From IMG/VR virus record IMGVR_UViG_3300008262_000209, positions 1-59,705 of that record: DNA of 59,705 nucleotides. The stretch is one strand, 5' to 3'. The notes below the pieces were generated by a model. That model was not told where the DNA came from, searched no databases, and saw only the letters and a list, made by a program, of their open reading frames with translations. The position numbers and the translations under genes are program-made. This DNA comes from a virus. Positions 41,569 to 50,468 of this stretch are shown piece after piece (position 1 is the first letter of the stretch; every line of letters starts with the position of its first letter).

Positions 41569-41622
41569 TTTTATTTCCTTTTAATGTTACTTAAATTATT
41601 TATTATTAAAAAATGATGCCTA

Positions 41623-42447
41623 TTACCAAGCTTTACACGACCAATACCTTGCTTTGTGTTTTGGTCCAGGGGTTTCGCATTTGTGCCTTGCTCTAAAAGA
41701 TTTTCTTCTGGCAGGAATATGCTTTTTAATACTAAGATTTTTATCACCGAAATTTACTTTCACTACTCTTCCGCTGGGCCCCTTAACATAAACTTTTGAT
41801 TTAGCTACATCGCCCGCCATTGGTTTATTTAATGAAACATCCCGACCCTGATACTCTGCTTCATTAACATTTTTTCCTGTAGGATTGTTTAATCTTTTAC
41901 TCCAAAAATCTGCAGCAGCTGCAGTTTTCTTCATAGGATCCTGATTTTCACGATCCCTATCTTTAATTCTTTTCAAAGAATCAACAGTATCTTTCCCAAA
42001 AATAAACTCAGGAATTTTTGATACTAAAGTTTCACTTTGCTCATCCATGTAAATAATAAAACCATCTTCGGTTTCATCTATAATTTCTGTTTCAATTAAA
42101 ACATCATCTAATTCTAGATAAATTCCATCTCCTATTTGCGGATATTCCTCTTTTACTACAGGAGGAGTAGCCGGGCCTTTATCCATATAAGTTTTCTTTA
42201 CAGTACCGCTAGCAGGGCCTTTATCCATATATTTGTCAGCACCATTAAAGTTCTTTGGTACCGCCGCACCGCCATCATTATCCATATAAGATTTGGACTT
42301 AAACTTGTCTTTATCCGATTTAGCTAAAGAATCCTCTGCCTCACCTTCTTTCACCATGGATTTTTTCTTTGGTGTAGTATGTTTCACCGCCATGGATATC
42401 ATTCTAGAGGTAATACTTTCTCTGAGTTCTTTAAACTTCATGCTCAT
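41623..42447 (-). CDS. Head-associated late protein with CTS-like N-terminus
   Basis: 274 residues. It opens with MSMKFKELRES, similar to the T4 capsid-targeting segment and containing an LxE protease-like site. Two YMDKGPA repeats lie in a disordered region, then a beta domain (DGIYLELDDVLIETEII). The basic C-terminal domain (SIKKHIPARRKSFRARHKC ... HKARYWSCKAW) carries the HKC/YWSC pattern found at the end of many phage virion proteins (DUF5872-like). It overlaps the upstream gene by ATGA. Confidence 0.65.
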   Translation of the reverse strand: MSMKFKELRESITSRMISMAVKHTTPKKKSMVKEGEAEDSLAKSDKDKFKSKSYMDNDGGAAVPKNFNGADKYMDKGPASGTVKKTYMDKGPATPPVVKEEYPQIGDGIYLELDDVLIETEIIDETEDGFIIYMDEQSETLVSKIPEFIFGKDTVDSLKRIKDRDRENQDPMKKTAAAADFWSKRLNNPTGKNVNEAEYQGRDVSLNKPMAGDVAKSKVYVKGPSGRVVKVNFGDKNLSIKKHIPARRKSFRARHKCETPGPKHKARYWSCKAW

Positions 42448-42887
42448 TTTCCCCTACTATGCAAACGTTTTCTTTCAATATCTCTAACCTTTGGCATTAA
42501 TCTATCTGGAAGATTTTTCGCCATTTTTAGCGCTGCAGAAATTCTAGCTTCCAACGCACTTTTTTCTCCTGCGGAAAGATCAGACTTGCTTCTTCCCTTC
42601 AGAAACTTTCTCATAAGAAGTTTTCTTGCAGACACTTTAGATCTTCTTTTTAAAACATCTGTATTTGCAGCTCTTTTTAACTTAATATTTCTTGCAATCT
42701 TAAGCATCTCTTTTCTTGAGCGCATCTTTTGCCCACGCTTAAGTCTTTCAGTTGCGGAGATAGCCTCGTCTAATATAAAATTTTCCTCATCAAAAAGCTC
42801 AATGACATCTTCCCATTCTAAAGATTCGATTAGATTATCGATATCTTCTTCTGAAATTTCCTGAGTAAAATTTTTAAATGTAATCAT
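42444..42887 (-). CDS. Basic helical late protein with CTS-like N-terminus
   Basis: 147 residues: an acidic N-terminus starting MITFKNFTQEISEED, which resembles the CTS-like starts of its neighbours, and a strongly basic helical C-terminus (KLKRAANTDVLKRRSKVSARK; LPDRLMPKVRDIERKRL). ATGA overlaps at both ends link it to Dps and to the 274-residue protein. The charge and operon suggest a DNA-condensing or head-internal protein; no family assigned. Confidence 0.65.
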   Translation of the reverse strand: MITFKNFTQEISEEDIDNLIESLEWEDVIELFDEENFILDEAISATERLKRGQKMRSRKEMLKIARNIKLKRAANTDVLKRRSKVSARKLLMRKFLKGRSKSDLSAGEKSALEARISAALKMAKNLPDRLMPKVRDIERKRLHSRGK

Positions 42888-43318
42888 TTTGCACTAGCCT
42901 TTAGCATCCAACCATGTTTTTGATGAATGTCGATTCTGTCTTGTAGGAAATTTGCCAACCCTATTTCCGAAACCTTTTCTGCTTCCTGATACGCTTGCAT
43001 TAAAGAAATAATAACTAAATTATTATCAGAAATTAAATTACTAATCATTTGTTTAGGTTCTGTTATGAGCATACTTTCTGCTATCACAGAAGCAGACTTT
43101 ATATCTGATAAGGATGCTGGAGCGTAACCGTCAATTGCTCTAATGTGTTCAGCAATAGGATCGACTGCACCGTGTAGTTCTTCGTATAGGTTTCCGAAAA
43201 ATTCATGGAACTGGGGGAAAAACATTCCCTCTACATTCCAATGATATGCATGTGCTTTAAAGTACATAACGAAAGTATTTGCTAAAACTTTAGTTAACGC
43301 TGTTTTCAATTCATCCAT
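42884..43318 (-). CDS. Dps-like ferritin-fold protein
   Basis: 144 residues, near the size of Dps subunits. It has the helix motif AHAYHWNVEGMFFPQFHEFF ending in EELHGAVDPIAEHIRAIDG, containing the His/Asp/Glu residues of the Dps inter-subunit ferroxidase site. Dps dodecamers oxidise and store iron and protect DNA. The gene is in the late operon with ATGA coupling to the next gene, so the product may act on packaged or replicating phage DNA late in infection (inference). Confidence 0.85.
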   Translation of the reverse strand: MDELKTALTKVLANTFVMYFKAHAYHWNVEGMFFPQFHEFFGNLYEELHGAVDPIAEHIRAIDGYAPASLSDIKSASVIAESMLITEPKQMISNLISDNNLVIISLMQAYQEAEKVSEIGLANFLQDRIDIHQKHGWMLKASAK

Positions 43319-43319
43319 T

Positions 43320-45155
43320 CTATGGCTCCAGTTGTTTTACTTTTTTCATCTGCTTATATGCAGGGCTTGGATTCAATCCTAATTGAGTTTGAGCTCTATG
43401 CACATCTTGTCTATCTTTCTCGTGCTCTGCTGCCACCCTTTGATTAACAGGATCATTCATAAAAGATTTAAAAGATACCATTCCAACAGCTTTTCCATCT
43501 ACGTGTTGGTCAGCAATTGGGTGATCTATACCATGGAACACATCTTTTTCGTTTGAGAAATTAATGTCTCGGTTATGGGTAGGAGCATCTGGTTCGTAAA
43601 GTTCTTGAATTCTTTTACGAAGATTAGAATATTTGTTATTCATAGTTATTGTCTTTCTTTGTTCTTTAAACATACGAACTTTACGTTTTCTACCGCCGGG
43701 TTCGATAACAATTTTATAATCAGCGCTGTCTGAACTTTCTTCCATACTTGTACCTTGTACAGTTACTGTACCTAAAGGTTCATTCGCAAAGGTTCCGTCT
43801 CTATGCATACTTAAATCAGACATAATCTTAAGATGATCTTGCATGAATTCTAAATCTTTATCTTCAACGTATAACATATTTAAGGTGTCATGTGCAATAG
43901 CAAATTTCATATTAAAGTCATGTACCATTTGTTCGTTAGCGAATCCTTTCGCCTGTGCATTTTTTTCTATACCCAAATAGTGATCTGTTGCCTGCATTGC
44001 TTGAAGAATGTACTTAGGATTTAATTTATCTAAAGTCATTAATTTGGTGAATAAAGCATGTGCAGAGGGGCACATATCAAAATGCTCTGTCTTATATCCC
44101 ATGTAGGTAATTTGAGAATTTTCTTTATTCATTTCTACAAGTTGTTCCTTAGTCATTAATAAGGCAGGTATTCTCTTTTCGCTAAATCTTTTCTTATAAG
44201 TTACAACAGGCTCAGTAGTTTTCTTTTCAACAAGTTTGCCGGTTGACTCTTTAATATCTTTAAGCCAGTGCTTAACAGTAACACCTTCGTTTAATTTTAT
44301 AGTAACATAGGTTGATCCTCGAAATACGATAGGACCTTTGTCACCATTTTTTGCTTCAACGATTTCATCCAATTTAAAAATTTCATTATTAATATATGCT
44401 TCTCTAATAGGAACACACATTCCCATCTTTTCGCTCCAGACCTCATTGGGCGTTACGCACTCAATAGGTTTATTCGGAGTCATTTTCTGCATATACTTAG
44501 TACCGCCAGGAGTGCCCCAATCAAAGCGATTTGGATTTTCATAATCCTCGGTAACTTTTTTCTTTGGTGTCAGCCCAGTCTTTACATCATTAAACACTTC
44601 TCTGGCATGCTGTTCATTTGCAGATAATTTAGAAGGAAGATTTTCTCTGAACTTTTTAAAATTATTATTAGTAACATGATTTCTCATGTCTGTTCCTGAG
44701 ATACCTTCTTGTCTTTCTCCGGTGCTGGCAGTTGTAATTGTCTTAAAGTTATAGTAACCATGTTTGCCATGCTTACCATTATATTCTTTTATTCTATCAT
44801 AATCCTCAGTGCGGTCGGAACCGGAGGGCAATACCACATGGGAATACCCCTGAGAATGTACCTGAGATAGCTGATGAAATATTGTAGGATGTTCTTTAGA
44901 TGACGTTTTTATATTAACCCCGGGAAAAGCTCTTTTAAGATGCTTTAATTTTTGTTCTGGAGTTAATGGATTTTTCTTACTATCATGAGAATGGGAAGCG
45001 ATTACCAAATGATCAGCTTTGTGATTTTTGGCAAATTTTAGCATACCATTTATATTTTCCTCGTGGCCACGAGTCATTGGATTCATGCGGCCATTAAGGA
45101 CTACTATGGTATCAGGTTTGCTGGCTTCTTCTCGGATGTAATCTTTAAATTTCAT
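43320..45155 (-). CDS. Nucleotidyltransferase-domain head-internal protein
   Basis: 611 residues. The start MKFKDYIREEASK resembles the T4 capsid-targeting segment. Residues ~17-160 form a nucleotidyltransferase of the HxGH superfamily (VVLNGRMNPMTRGHEENI at the N-terminus; GISGTDMRNHV near 150), related to NMN/cytidylyl transferases. The long remainder has no recognised enzymatic motif. It is the first gene after a late promoter. AMP or CMP transfer is likely, but the substrate is unknown. Confidence 0.75.
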   Translation of the reverse strand: MKFKDYIREEASKPDTIVVLNGRMNPMTRGHEENINGMLKFAKNHKADHLVIASHSHDSKKNPLTPEQKLKHLKRAFPGVNIKTSSKEHPTIFHQLSQVHSQGYSHVVLPSGSDRTEDYDRIKEYNGKHGKHGYYNFKTITTASTGERQEGISGTDMRNHVTNNNFKKFRENLPSKLSANEQHAREVFNDVKTGLTPKKKVTEDYENPNRFDWGTPGGTKYMQKMTPNKPIECVTPNEVWSEKMGMCVPIREAYINNEIFKLDEIVEAKNGDKGPIVFRGSTYVTIKLNEGVTVKHWLKDIKESTGKLVEKKTTEPVVTYKKRFSEKRIPALLMTKEQLVEMNKENSQITYMGYKTEHFDMCPSAHALFTKLMTLDKLNPKYILQAMQATDHYLGIEKNAQAKGFANEQMVHDFNMKFAIAHDTLNMLYVEDKDLEFMQDHLKIMSDLSMHRDGTFANEPLGTVTVQGTSMEESSDSADYKIVIEPGGRKRKVRMFKEQRKTITMNNKYSNLRKRIQELYEPDAPTHNRDINFSNEKDVFHGIDHPIADQHVDGKAVGMVSFKSFMNDPVNQRVAAEHEKDRQDVHRAQTQLGLNPSPAYKQMKKVKQLEP

Positions 45156-45181
45156 GAGCTCTATCAGAATATAATTCTTAT

Positions 45182-45189
45182 TATTTATA
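45182..45189 (-). promoter_or_regulatory. T4-type late promoter
   Basis: TATAAATA on the minus strand, 26 bases upstream of the nucleotidyltransferase gene and inside the gap after the 453-residue structural gene. Confidence 0.8.
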
Positions 45190-45205
45190 TGTTTTGATAT
45201 TTGGA

Positions 45206-46567
45206 TCAGTAAATCTCACGCCATTGCACCCCAGCTTCCACAGTTGTTGGATCTGGCCCAATATTGGTAACGACTACTACAAAAACTTCGCTATTAGAAT
45301 TGAAGTAATTCTGCGTAATGAAATTTTTCTTAGCAACACTTGGGGCATTTGGTGTTGCAGTTCCCGCAGTCGCTTTACCCGATGACCCCGAACCAGCAGT
45401 TGCGGTTATGAACCCATTATCAATTTCTTCGCCATCAATAGACAGAGTCGCATTTGAGTTATATAAAACTCCGCTTTCTATATTAACATTTGCCCAGTCG
45501 CCACCTATTAAAAAACCTTCGTTTGGAAGCTTTATCAGTTTATATTTAATTGTACTAGCAGAACTGTATAAACTTATTTGCCCCATTCTTACGGTTTCTC
45601 GATTCGGATATCCTCGCAGAGTTGGTGCTAGTTTAATTGCCATAATTGGTAAAGTATTACCAGAATTTAGCGAACGGGAACTAGGACTAGTTACCCCCCA
45701 ATCCTGTCCCGATTCCACATAACCGCCTTCACTAATTACAGTAGAACAAATTTGATCTAGATTCGCTCCGGTGGTAGCACCAACATTTCTAATCTCACAT
45801 CTAACTGGTAGATTAGGATTACTCATATAAACTACATCTAAGTTATTACTGTTATAAAATTCATGGGCGGATATAAAAATACCATCATGCACAAATCCAC
45901 AGCGTACTCTACCAACGCCTAACCACTGAAAATCTATAAAAAGAATTTGTGTCTTTGTGATATCTAGGTTAAACTTTGAAGGTCCCGTACCATCACATTT
46001 GTCTACATTCCATTGACTTTGTGGTATCTTTCTAGCATCACTTGCTGAACCAGATACATCTGTTCTTATACAAAAACTTAGAACTCCATTGCCATCTTGT
46101 TCAAAATAAATACCATTATACTCGTCAAAATATCCGGTACGTTTAATTACGTTTGTGGTGTTAGAATAAAAATTAAAGGTGCTTTTTATTAACTGACTCT
46201 TGCCCGGCATATAATGATGATACATTTTAGTTTGATGTATAACATTACTATGGGGGTGTGCATTTGTGGCTAGCTTTGCGCATGCTTGATTTCTAACGAA
46301 CGCAATGGTTCCGCCGTTATCAAGTTTATCTATAAAATTGGGATCGATGCCATATAAGTGTTTGTAATCTCCCAATGTGTAAGGATTACTAATTCTCAAT
46401 CTACCAAATGCGTCAGATGCACCTGCTGACAATGTTACAGGAAGCTCATTATAATGATTTACAACATTTCCCTCATGTATTATACTTATAGGTAAAGTGT
46501 TAGCTGCATCATTTTTTATTTCCACTTCATTAGCAACAATGACGGTATTACTAAAAAGATATGTCAT
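45206..46567 (-). CDS. Virion structural protein
   Basis: 453 residues from the ATG at 46567, which forms ATGA with the upstream stop and has GGAG 6 bases before it; an ATG at 46579 is less likely. Beta-rich protein (SAGASDAFGRLRISNPYTLG; VRCGFVHDGIFISAHEFYN; GYPNRETVRMGQISLYSS) of a type I recognise as a conserved structural protein in T4-like marine phages. No enzymatic motif. The C-terminus carries a glycine/alanine-rich linker and a small beta domain. Confidence 0.7.
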   Translation of the reverse strand: MTYLFSNTVIVANEVEIKNDAANTLPISIIHEGNVVNHYNELPVTLSAGASDAFGRLRISNPYTLGDYKHLYGIDPNFIDKLDNGGTIAFVRNQACAKLATNAHPHSNVIHQTKMYHHYMPGKSQLIKSTFNFYSNTTNVIKRTGYFDEYNGIYFEQDGNGVLSFCIRTDVSGSASDARKIPQSQWNVDKCDGTGPSKFNLDITKTQILFIDFQWLGVGRVRCGFVHDGIFISAHEFYNSNNLDVVYMSNPNLPVRCEIRNVGATTGANLDQICSTVISEGGYVESGQDWGVTSPSSRSLNSGNTLPIMAIKLAPTLRGYPNRETVRMGQISLYSSASTIKYKLIKLPNEGFLIGGDWANVNIESGVLYNSNATLSIDGEEIDNGFITATAGSGSSGKATAGTATPNAPSVAKKNFITQNYFNSNSEVFVVVVTNIGPDPTTVEAGVQWREIY

Positions 46568-47364
46568 ATTATTCTCCAACCATTTCTATAAATTAATTGT
46601 ATTCCGCCATTGTTTATTTTTATAATAAATCCATTCGGATCATTGTCTACATTACCCAAAACAGTAATTGGATTTAAACTTGCATTACCAGATTCATCTT
46701 TAATTACCAACTGTCTACCATTCTCCACATTTATAGAAGGTAGAGTTATAGTAGTAGCACCCGAGTAATTTATTCCTACATAGTAATCTTTTCTACTAAC
46801 CACATAAGTAGAAGAGGTTACTAACTTCGTATACGATGTAATTGATGTTGTATCGCCCGCACCGCCGCCTGGTCCATATGCTGCAATTTTACCAATAGCT
46901 TGTTCTAAGAATTTTAATTTTAATTGTACATCTCTAAAATTCTTTTCTACTGGATCAGGATCAGGTTGTTGAAAGCTATCTTTTTTCGGAGCTTCGCTAA
47001 TTACCTTTGCGGCTCTTTCGGCGAGGGTTGGTTCGGGGTCGGTTGTTTCTGATTCTCGGATGGGTGCTTCTTCGGTTTGTGGTTGTACCAGCTCATTTGT
47101 GTTATCCTCTTCTTTTAAAGTTTGTAACACCTCATCTAAAGTTGGAGGAACAGGATATTCGATAACCTGTTGTATTTCTTTTTCCAAATCTACTTTTTTA
47201 AATGCCTCCGTCAGATCTTTCAACGCAGTTTTTTTAATTGATGCATGAGCGTCTTGCTTAATGGCATTGAAAGCAGCAAGTTCTTTAACCAAAGTAGGGT
47301 CAGCATTCTGACCCAATGCTTTAGCCAAGTTGACCAAATTTTGCTTTTCTTTAATACTTTTCAT
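46564..47364 (-). CDS. Late structural protein with beta-rich C-terminal module
   Basis: 266 residues. The N-terminal ~75 residues are helical (QNLVNLAKALGQNADPTLVKEL), residues ~75-145 are acidic and proline-rich, a coiled-coil helix (NFRDVQLKLKFLEQAIGKIA) follows, and the C-terminal ~90 residues resemble a fibre tip module (YYVGINYSGATTITLPS; GRQLVIKDESGNAS). Coupled to the next gene by ATGA. Probably a virion component. Confidence 0.65.
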   Translation of the reverse strand: MKSIKEKQNLVNLAKALGQNADPTLVKELAAFNAIKQDAHASIKKTALKDLTEAFKKVDLEKEIQQVIEYPVPPTLDEVLQTLKEEDNTNELVQPQTEEAPIRESETTDPEPTLAERAAKVISEAPKKDSFQQPDPDPVEKNFRDVQLKLKFLEQAIGKIAAYGPGGGAGDTTSITSYTKLVTSSTYVVSRKDYYVGINYSGATTITLPSINVENGRQLVIKDESGNASLNPITVLGNVDNDPNGFIIKINNGGIQLIYRNGWRII

Positions 47365-47416
47365 TGACTTTCCATTGACACGAAATTATACTTTGCTATG
47401 TACCCTATTAATAATG

Positions 47417-48190
47417 CTAGGCTTTACGTTTACCGCTCTTCATATTAGCCATCCAATGCGCTAATTGTCCTCTACGTCCTCCTTCTTTAGCAACACGACG
47501 CAAGGTTGTAATACTAGCTTTAGTAGGTACTTTGTAGCGTTTGCTGTCACCCTTGTCTTCTGGGTTACGACCATCAGCAAAGTTTTCATTCACAAAGCGT
47601 TTAGCATCCGAACCAACAATGTGATGTGCATGGAAGTTTGTATTCGGATGTTTATTTCTTAAAGATAGAAACGATCTTAAATTCGTTTTGCTATCGTCAT
47701 ACATGTGTACATCATTGTACTTATGTTTCTTTATATAGCCATGAATAACTACGGCTTTCTTTTCCGCGGGAGGGCCTTCCATATTAATGTTGCCTGCTCT
47801 GATAACATGGATTTTATGCATAGGTATGCCGTGATCTTTGAAGGCACCTAAGAAGGTATTCTTATCATCAAAGTTTGCTCTTGCGGTATTGAATATAACA
47901 TGGTGACCGGGTTTGCTTGCTACGGACTTAACTTTGTTAATCATAGAATGAATAGGTTTAGATTCTTTTCTAAACTTTGCAGCATTTCTAAATTCACTAA
48001 AGTCATAACTATGTCCTGCAGGCAATTTGTGATCGTTGAACTGTTGGTTGGTAAGAGTGTCTACTACTTTACCTTCTTTATTTCTTACGTGTATTTTGGC
48101 AGTCGTATGTAACAGCGTGTCGTCTATATCAAAGACATGAAGTGTATGCTTGGTAGTATCTTCAGCTAAGTAGGATTTGAAACTTATCAT
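47417..48190 (-). CDS. HAD-superfamily phosphatase with CTS-like N-terminus
   Basis: 257 residues. HAD motif I is VFDIDDTLLHT (residues ~19-29, DxDxT type), and motif III/IV is seen in HMYDDSKTNLRSF; IFNTARANFDDK resembles motif II. It opens with MISFKSYLAEDTTK, closely matching the T4 IPIII-type targeting segment with an LAE cleavage-like site. ATGA overlap with the ligase-like gene suggests they work together. A nucleic-acid or nucleotide phosphatase is possible; substrate unknown. Confidence 0.75.
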   Translation of the reverse strand: MISFKSYLAEDTTKHTLHVFDIDDTLLHTTAKIHVRNKEGKVVDTLTNQQFNDHKLPAGHSYDFSEFRNAAKFRKESKPIHSMINKVKSVASKPGHHVIFNTARANFDDKNTFLGAFKDHGIPMHKIHVIRAGNINMEGPPAEKKAVVIHGYIKKHKYNDVHMYDDSKTNLRSFLSLRNKHPNTNFHAHHIVGSDAKRFVNENFADGRNPEDKGDSKRYKVPTKASITTLRRVAKEGGRRGQLAHWMANMKSGKRKA

Positions 48191-49362
48191 TTATTTAAAT
48201 TCTTTCCTGAAAATCCTTCTTTACTTCTATTTACCACCTTTGCTACAGAGCCATCTTTATATGCAACAACAAATCCTTCTGGGTTAGTATGTTGGCCATC
48301 AATAGTATGTTTTTGATTTTGCCCAGAGTTTTCTAAAGTCTTTAACAAAATATTTTTTGCTCTATCAAGACTTCTGTGAGCATTAAACAGTTCGCCGAAT
48401 TGTTGTTTATTGGTTTCCACATGATGCATCATTGCTAATTTATCGTTGAACTTTTTCATCTTAGTCTCAGGCTTCTTTACTTTTTCTACTTCTTTTTGTA
48501 GCACAGTATCTAAATGTTTCTTATAGCCTGCAGGCGAAGGTGCGGTTCCCGTTCTAACTGTTTTATTAATATATGTGTGTAGATGCTGACTGTGACCTTG
48601 TATTAACTCATCATGGTTATCTATGTTGGCAAAATGCTGCATCGCCTTGGTGTAATGCTTTTCGAAATCTTTTCTATCATCTAAATTATAGTTAAGATTT
48701 CTTTTGTTCAATTTGTTATTGAAGATATGAACATCAGGATGAGAATAAAATTTAGATGTGTCTACTTCATATTCAGGCTGTTCTTTATCTATACGAGTGT
48801 GTAAAGATAGACTAATTTTTGCTCGCTTTACTGCCTTACCTTCTTCTGAATTTGCAGGGTAATGATACTTAATTAAATTCTCTTTATGAGTAATCTCATC
48901 GCCTTCTTTTTTAATCGTACCATCCTTAGAACTGCCCATGAAGTCGCCTTGATAGACTCCATGTAATGGACTTAAAACTTTTTTGCCGTGTTCTAATAGC
49001 TGAGACATCTTAGAATGTAAACCTTCAGAGTGTCCAAACTTCTCATCTATGTCTTTCTGATTGAAGGCATATCCTTTAGAAGCACCTTTATATGCTACAC
49101 CAAATTCTCTTTGTCCTGTTTCAGGATTTTTGACATGCCCCATTTCAAATGAAGGTGAACCGTCTGCTTTAATCACCACACTTTTAGTTGTAGATTGGTC
49201 GCCCTTTAGATATTTGTGCAGATCTTCTAATCGTTTTAGATCAGCTTCAGATTCTTCTTTACTATTGAAATGAGCTTCACCTCCCAAATGCGAAAGGTGT
49301 TTAACCGCTTTAGACTTTTCGGGTGCAACTTGTTCTGCTAGGAAGGATAAAAAGTTTTTCAT
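48187..49362 (-). CDS. Ligase-like nucleotidyltransferase (KxDG protein, DUF6267-like)
   Basis: 391 residues. Motif I KADGSPSF has the adenylated-Lys pattern K65-x-D-G68; VYQGDFMG fits ligase motif III; NPEGFVVAYKDG fits motif IV (EGxVV), followed by AKVVNRSKEGF fitting motif V. This pattern is that of ATP-dependent DNA/RNA ligase and mRNA-capping folds, with no OB domain recognised. It begins MKNFLSFLAEQ, a CTS-like segment with an LAE site. Coupled by ATGA to the HAD phosphatase and to the upstream late gene. Ligase activity is an inference from motifs. Confidence 0.65.
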   Translation of the reverse strand: MKNFLSFLAEQVAPEKSKAVKHLSHLGGEAHFNSKEESEADLKRLEDLHKYLKGDQSTTKSVVIKADGSPSFEMGHVKNPETGQREFGVAYKGASKGYAFNQKDIDEKFGHSEGLHSKMSQLLEHGKKVLSPLHGVYQGDFMGSSKDGTIKKEGDEITHKENLIKYHYPANSEEGKAVKRAKISLSLHTRIDKEQPEYEVDTSKFYSHPDVHIFNNKLNKRNLNYNLDDRKDFEKHYTKAMQHFANIDNHDELIQGHSQHLHTYINKTVRTGTAPSPAGYKKHLDTVLQKEVEKVKKPETKMKKFNDKLAMMHHVETNKQQFGELFNAHRSLDRAKNILLKTLENSGQNQKHTIDGQHTNPEGFVVAYKDGSVAKVVNRSKEGFSGKNLNK

Positions 49363-50384
49363 ACTGAGGTTTTCATTAGAGCTGCACCAGGTTTAGCAAT
49401 AAACTCAGGTGTCTTAGTTGGTCTGCCTTTATTAACAGCTTGGAAATTTAGTAATGGCTTACCTTCTTTTCCGATAATAGACATCGTTGTACCTGTACCC
49501 TTTTTAACAGATAAACTATCTTTATGTTCTGCTAATATTTTTTTGTAGTGCTCTCTGGTATCAAGAATATGATGTTTACCTTCGCTTGAGGTACTTGCCA
49601 TAATAACAGTAGAGTTGGTTGGTCCTGCAATATGATTCAATATATGATCGTGCAATTCTTGCGGATTCATTTTAGCAAGGTGATCATGAAGTCTACCGAT
49701 CATCTCAATACGAGAAGAGTTAGAAGTTTTTTCTATCGCATTACCTTTATCTGTACCTTTTAATTCTTTAAACTTCTTATGCATTTCTGCCGCAGAAGTT
49801 TTTTCGCCTGCACGAAGATGAACTCTAACATTTTTCATATGTTCTTCGTGAGGTTCAGCTAAGGTTTTATGATCCATGTTATAGCTTTCAGCCATTGTCT
49901 TTGGAGTTTTATTTTTTAATGTTGGAGCATTATCTGCATATTTCATACTAAAGCCAATATGCTCAGTGGTGCCTTCAGGTTTAGTAGAGCCTTTTCCGTG
50001 AACCAAAGTAGTCATCAGATCTGATTCATTATTCGGATCTTTCTTTCCCGTAAAATGCTCAATGTCCGATGTCTGAGATGTCCAGGCTGTTTTACCTACT
50101 TTACCTTTAAAGCCCGATGCTTTAATAAAGTTATGTAGATGATTAGCCATTTCATTAGCATGCTTATGAATTCTATCATAAGTTGCAGCACTAACTTCGG
50201 ACTTTAATCTATCGTGAACTTCTTGAGGTGTTTGACCTTCTTCACGATATGATTCTACGTGTTTCTTTTTATTGAAATGAAAACCGGTTAGAAGTTCATG
50301 CAATTTGCCCTCTGCGTCTGAGGCTTTGCCGGTTTCTCTGGCTTCTGTGAGGAATTCTTTAAATGCTTGAATCATAAGTTCCAT
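49359..50384 (-). CDS. CTS-bearing late protein, unknown function
   Basis: 341 residues. The N-terminus contains MIQAFKEFLTEARET, very similar to the T4 internal-protein targeting segment; the in-frame ATG at 50375 would start exactly at this segment. The rest is histidine- and lysine-rich (HKHANEMANHLHNFIKASGF; HIGFSMKYADNAPTLKNKTP) with a C-terminal GTTMSIIGKEGKPLLNF strand. No catalytic motif is recognised. First gene of the late operon, ATGA-coupled to the ligase-like protein. Confidence 0.65.
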   Translation of the reverse strand: MELMIQAFKEFLTEARETGKASDAEGKLHELLTGFHFNKKKHVESYREEGQTPQEVHDRLKSEVSAATYDRIHKHANEMANHLHNFIKASGFKGKVGKTAWTSQTSDIEHFTGKKDPNNESDLMTTLVHGKGSTKPEGTTEHIGFSMKYADNAPTLKNKTPKTMAESYNMDHKTLAEPHEEHMKNVRVHLRAGEKTSAAEMHKKFKELKGTDKGNAIEKTSNSSRIEMIGRLHDHLAKMNPQELHDHILNHIAGPTNSTVIMASTSSEGKHHILDTREHYKKILAEHKDSLSVKKGTGTTMSIIGKEGKPLLNFQAVNKGRPTKTPEFIAKPGAALMKTSV

Positions 50385-50403
50385 CCAAATATTAATTTAA
50401 TAA

Positions 50404-50411
50404 TATTTATA
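50404..50411 (-). promoter_or_regulatory. T4-type late promoter
   Basis: TATAAATA on the minus strand, 19 bases before the first gene of the head-internal protein operon and 18 bases after a strong terminator. Confidence 0.8.
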
Positions 50412-50428
50412 TCTAGAAAATACGAGAC

Positions 50429-50454
50429 AAAAAAAGGGCGACTTTCGTCGCCCC
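50429..50454 (-). terminator. Rho-independent terminator
   Basis: On the minus strand GGGCGAC-GAAA-GTCGCCC (7-bp stem with a GAAA tetraloop; 8 bp if the flanking G-T pair is counted) is followed by seven Ts. It closes the early transcript carrying the omega-like, winged-helix and HNH genes and separates it from the late operon. Confidence 0.92.
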
Positions 50455-50468
50455 AAGGGGATCTAACT

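Noticed and set aside
44338-44544. Plus-strand frames of 60-160 codons inside late genes (also 5073-5294, 21965-22264, 45318-45722)
   Set aside because: They lie opposite well-supported genes, lack ribosome-binding sites and encode no recognisable domains.
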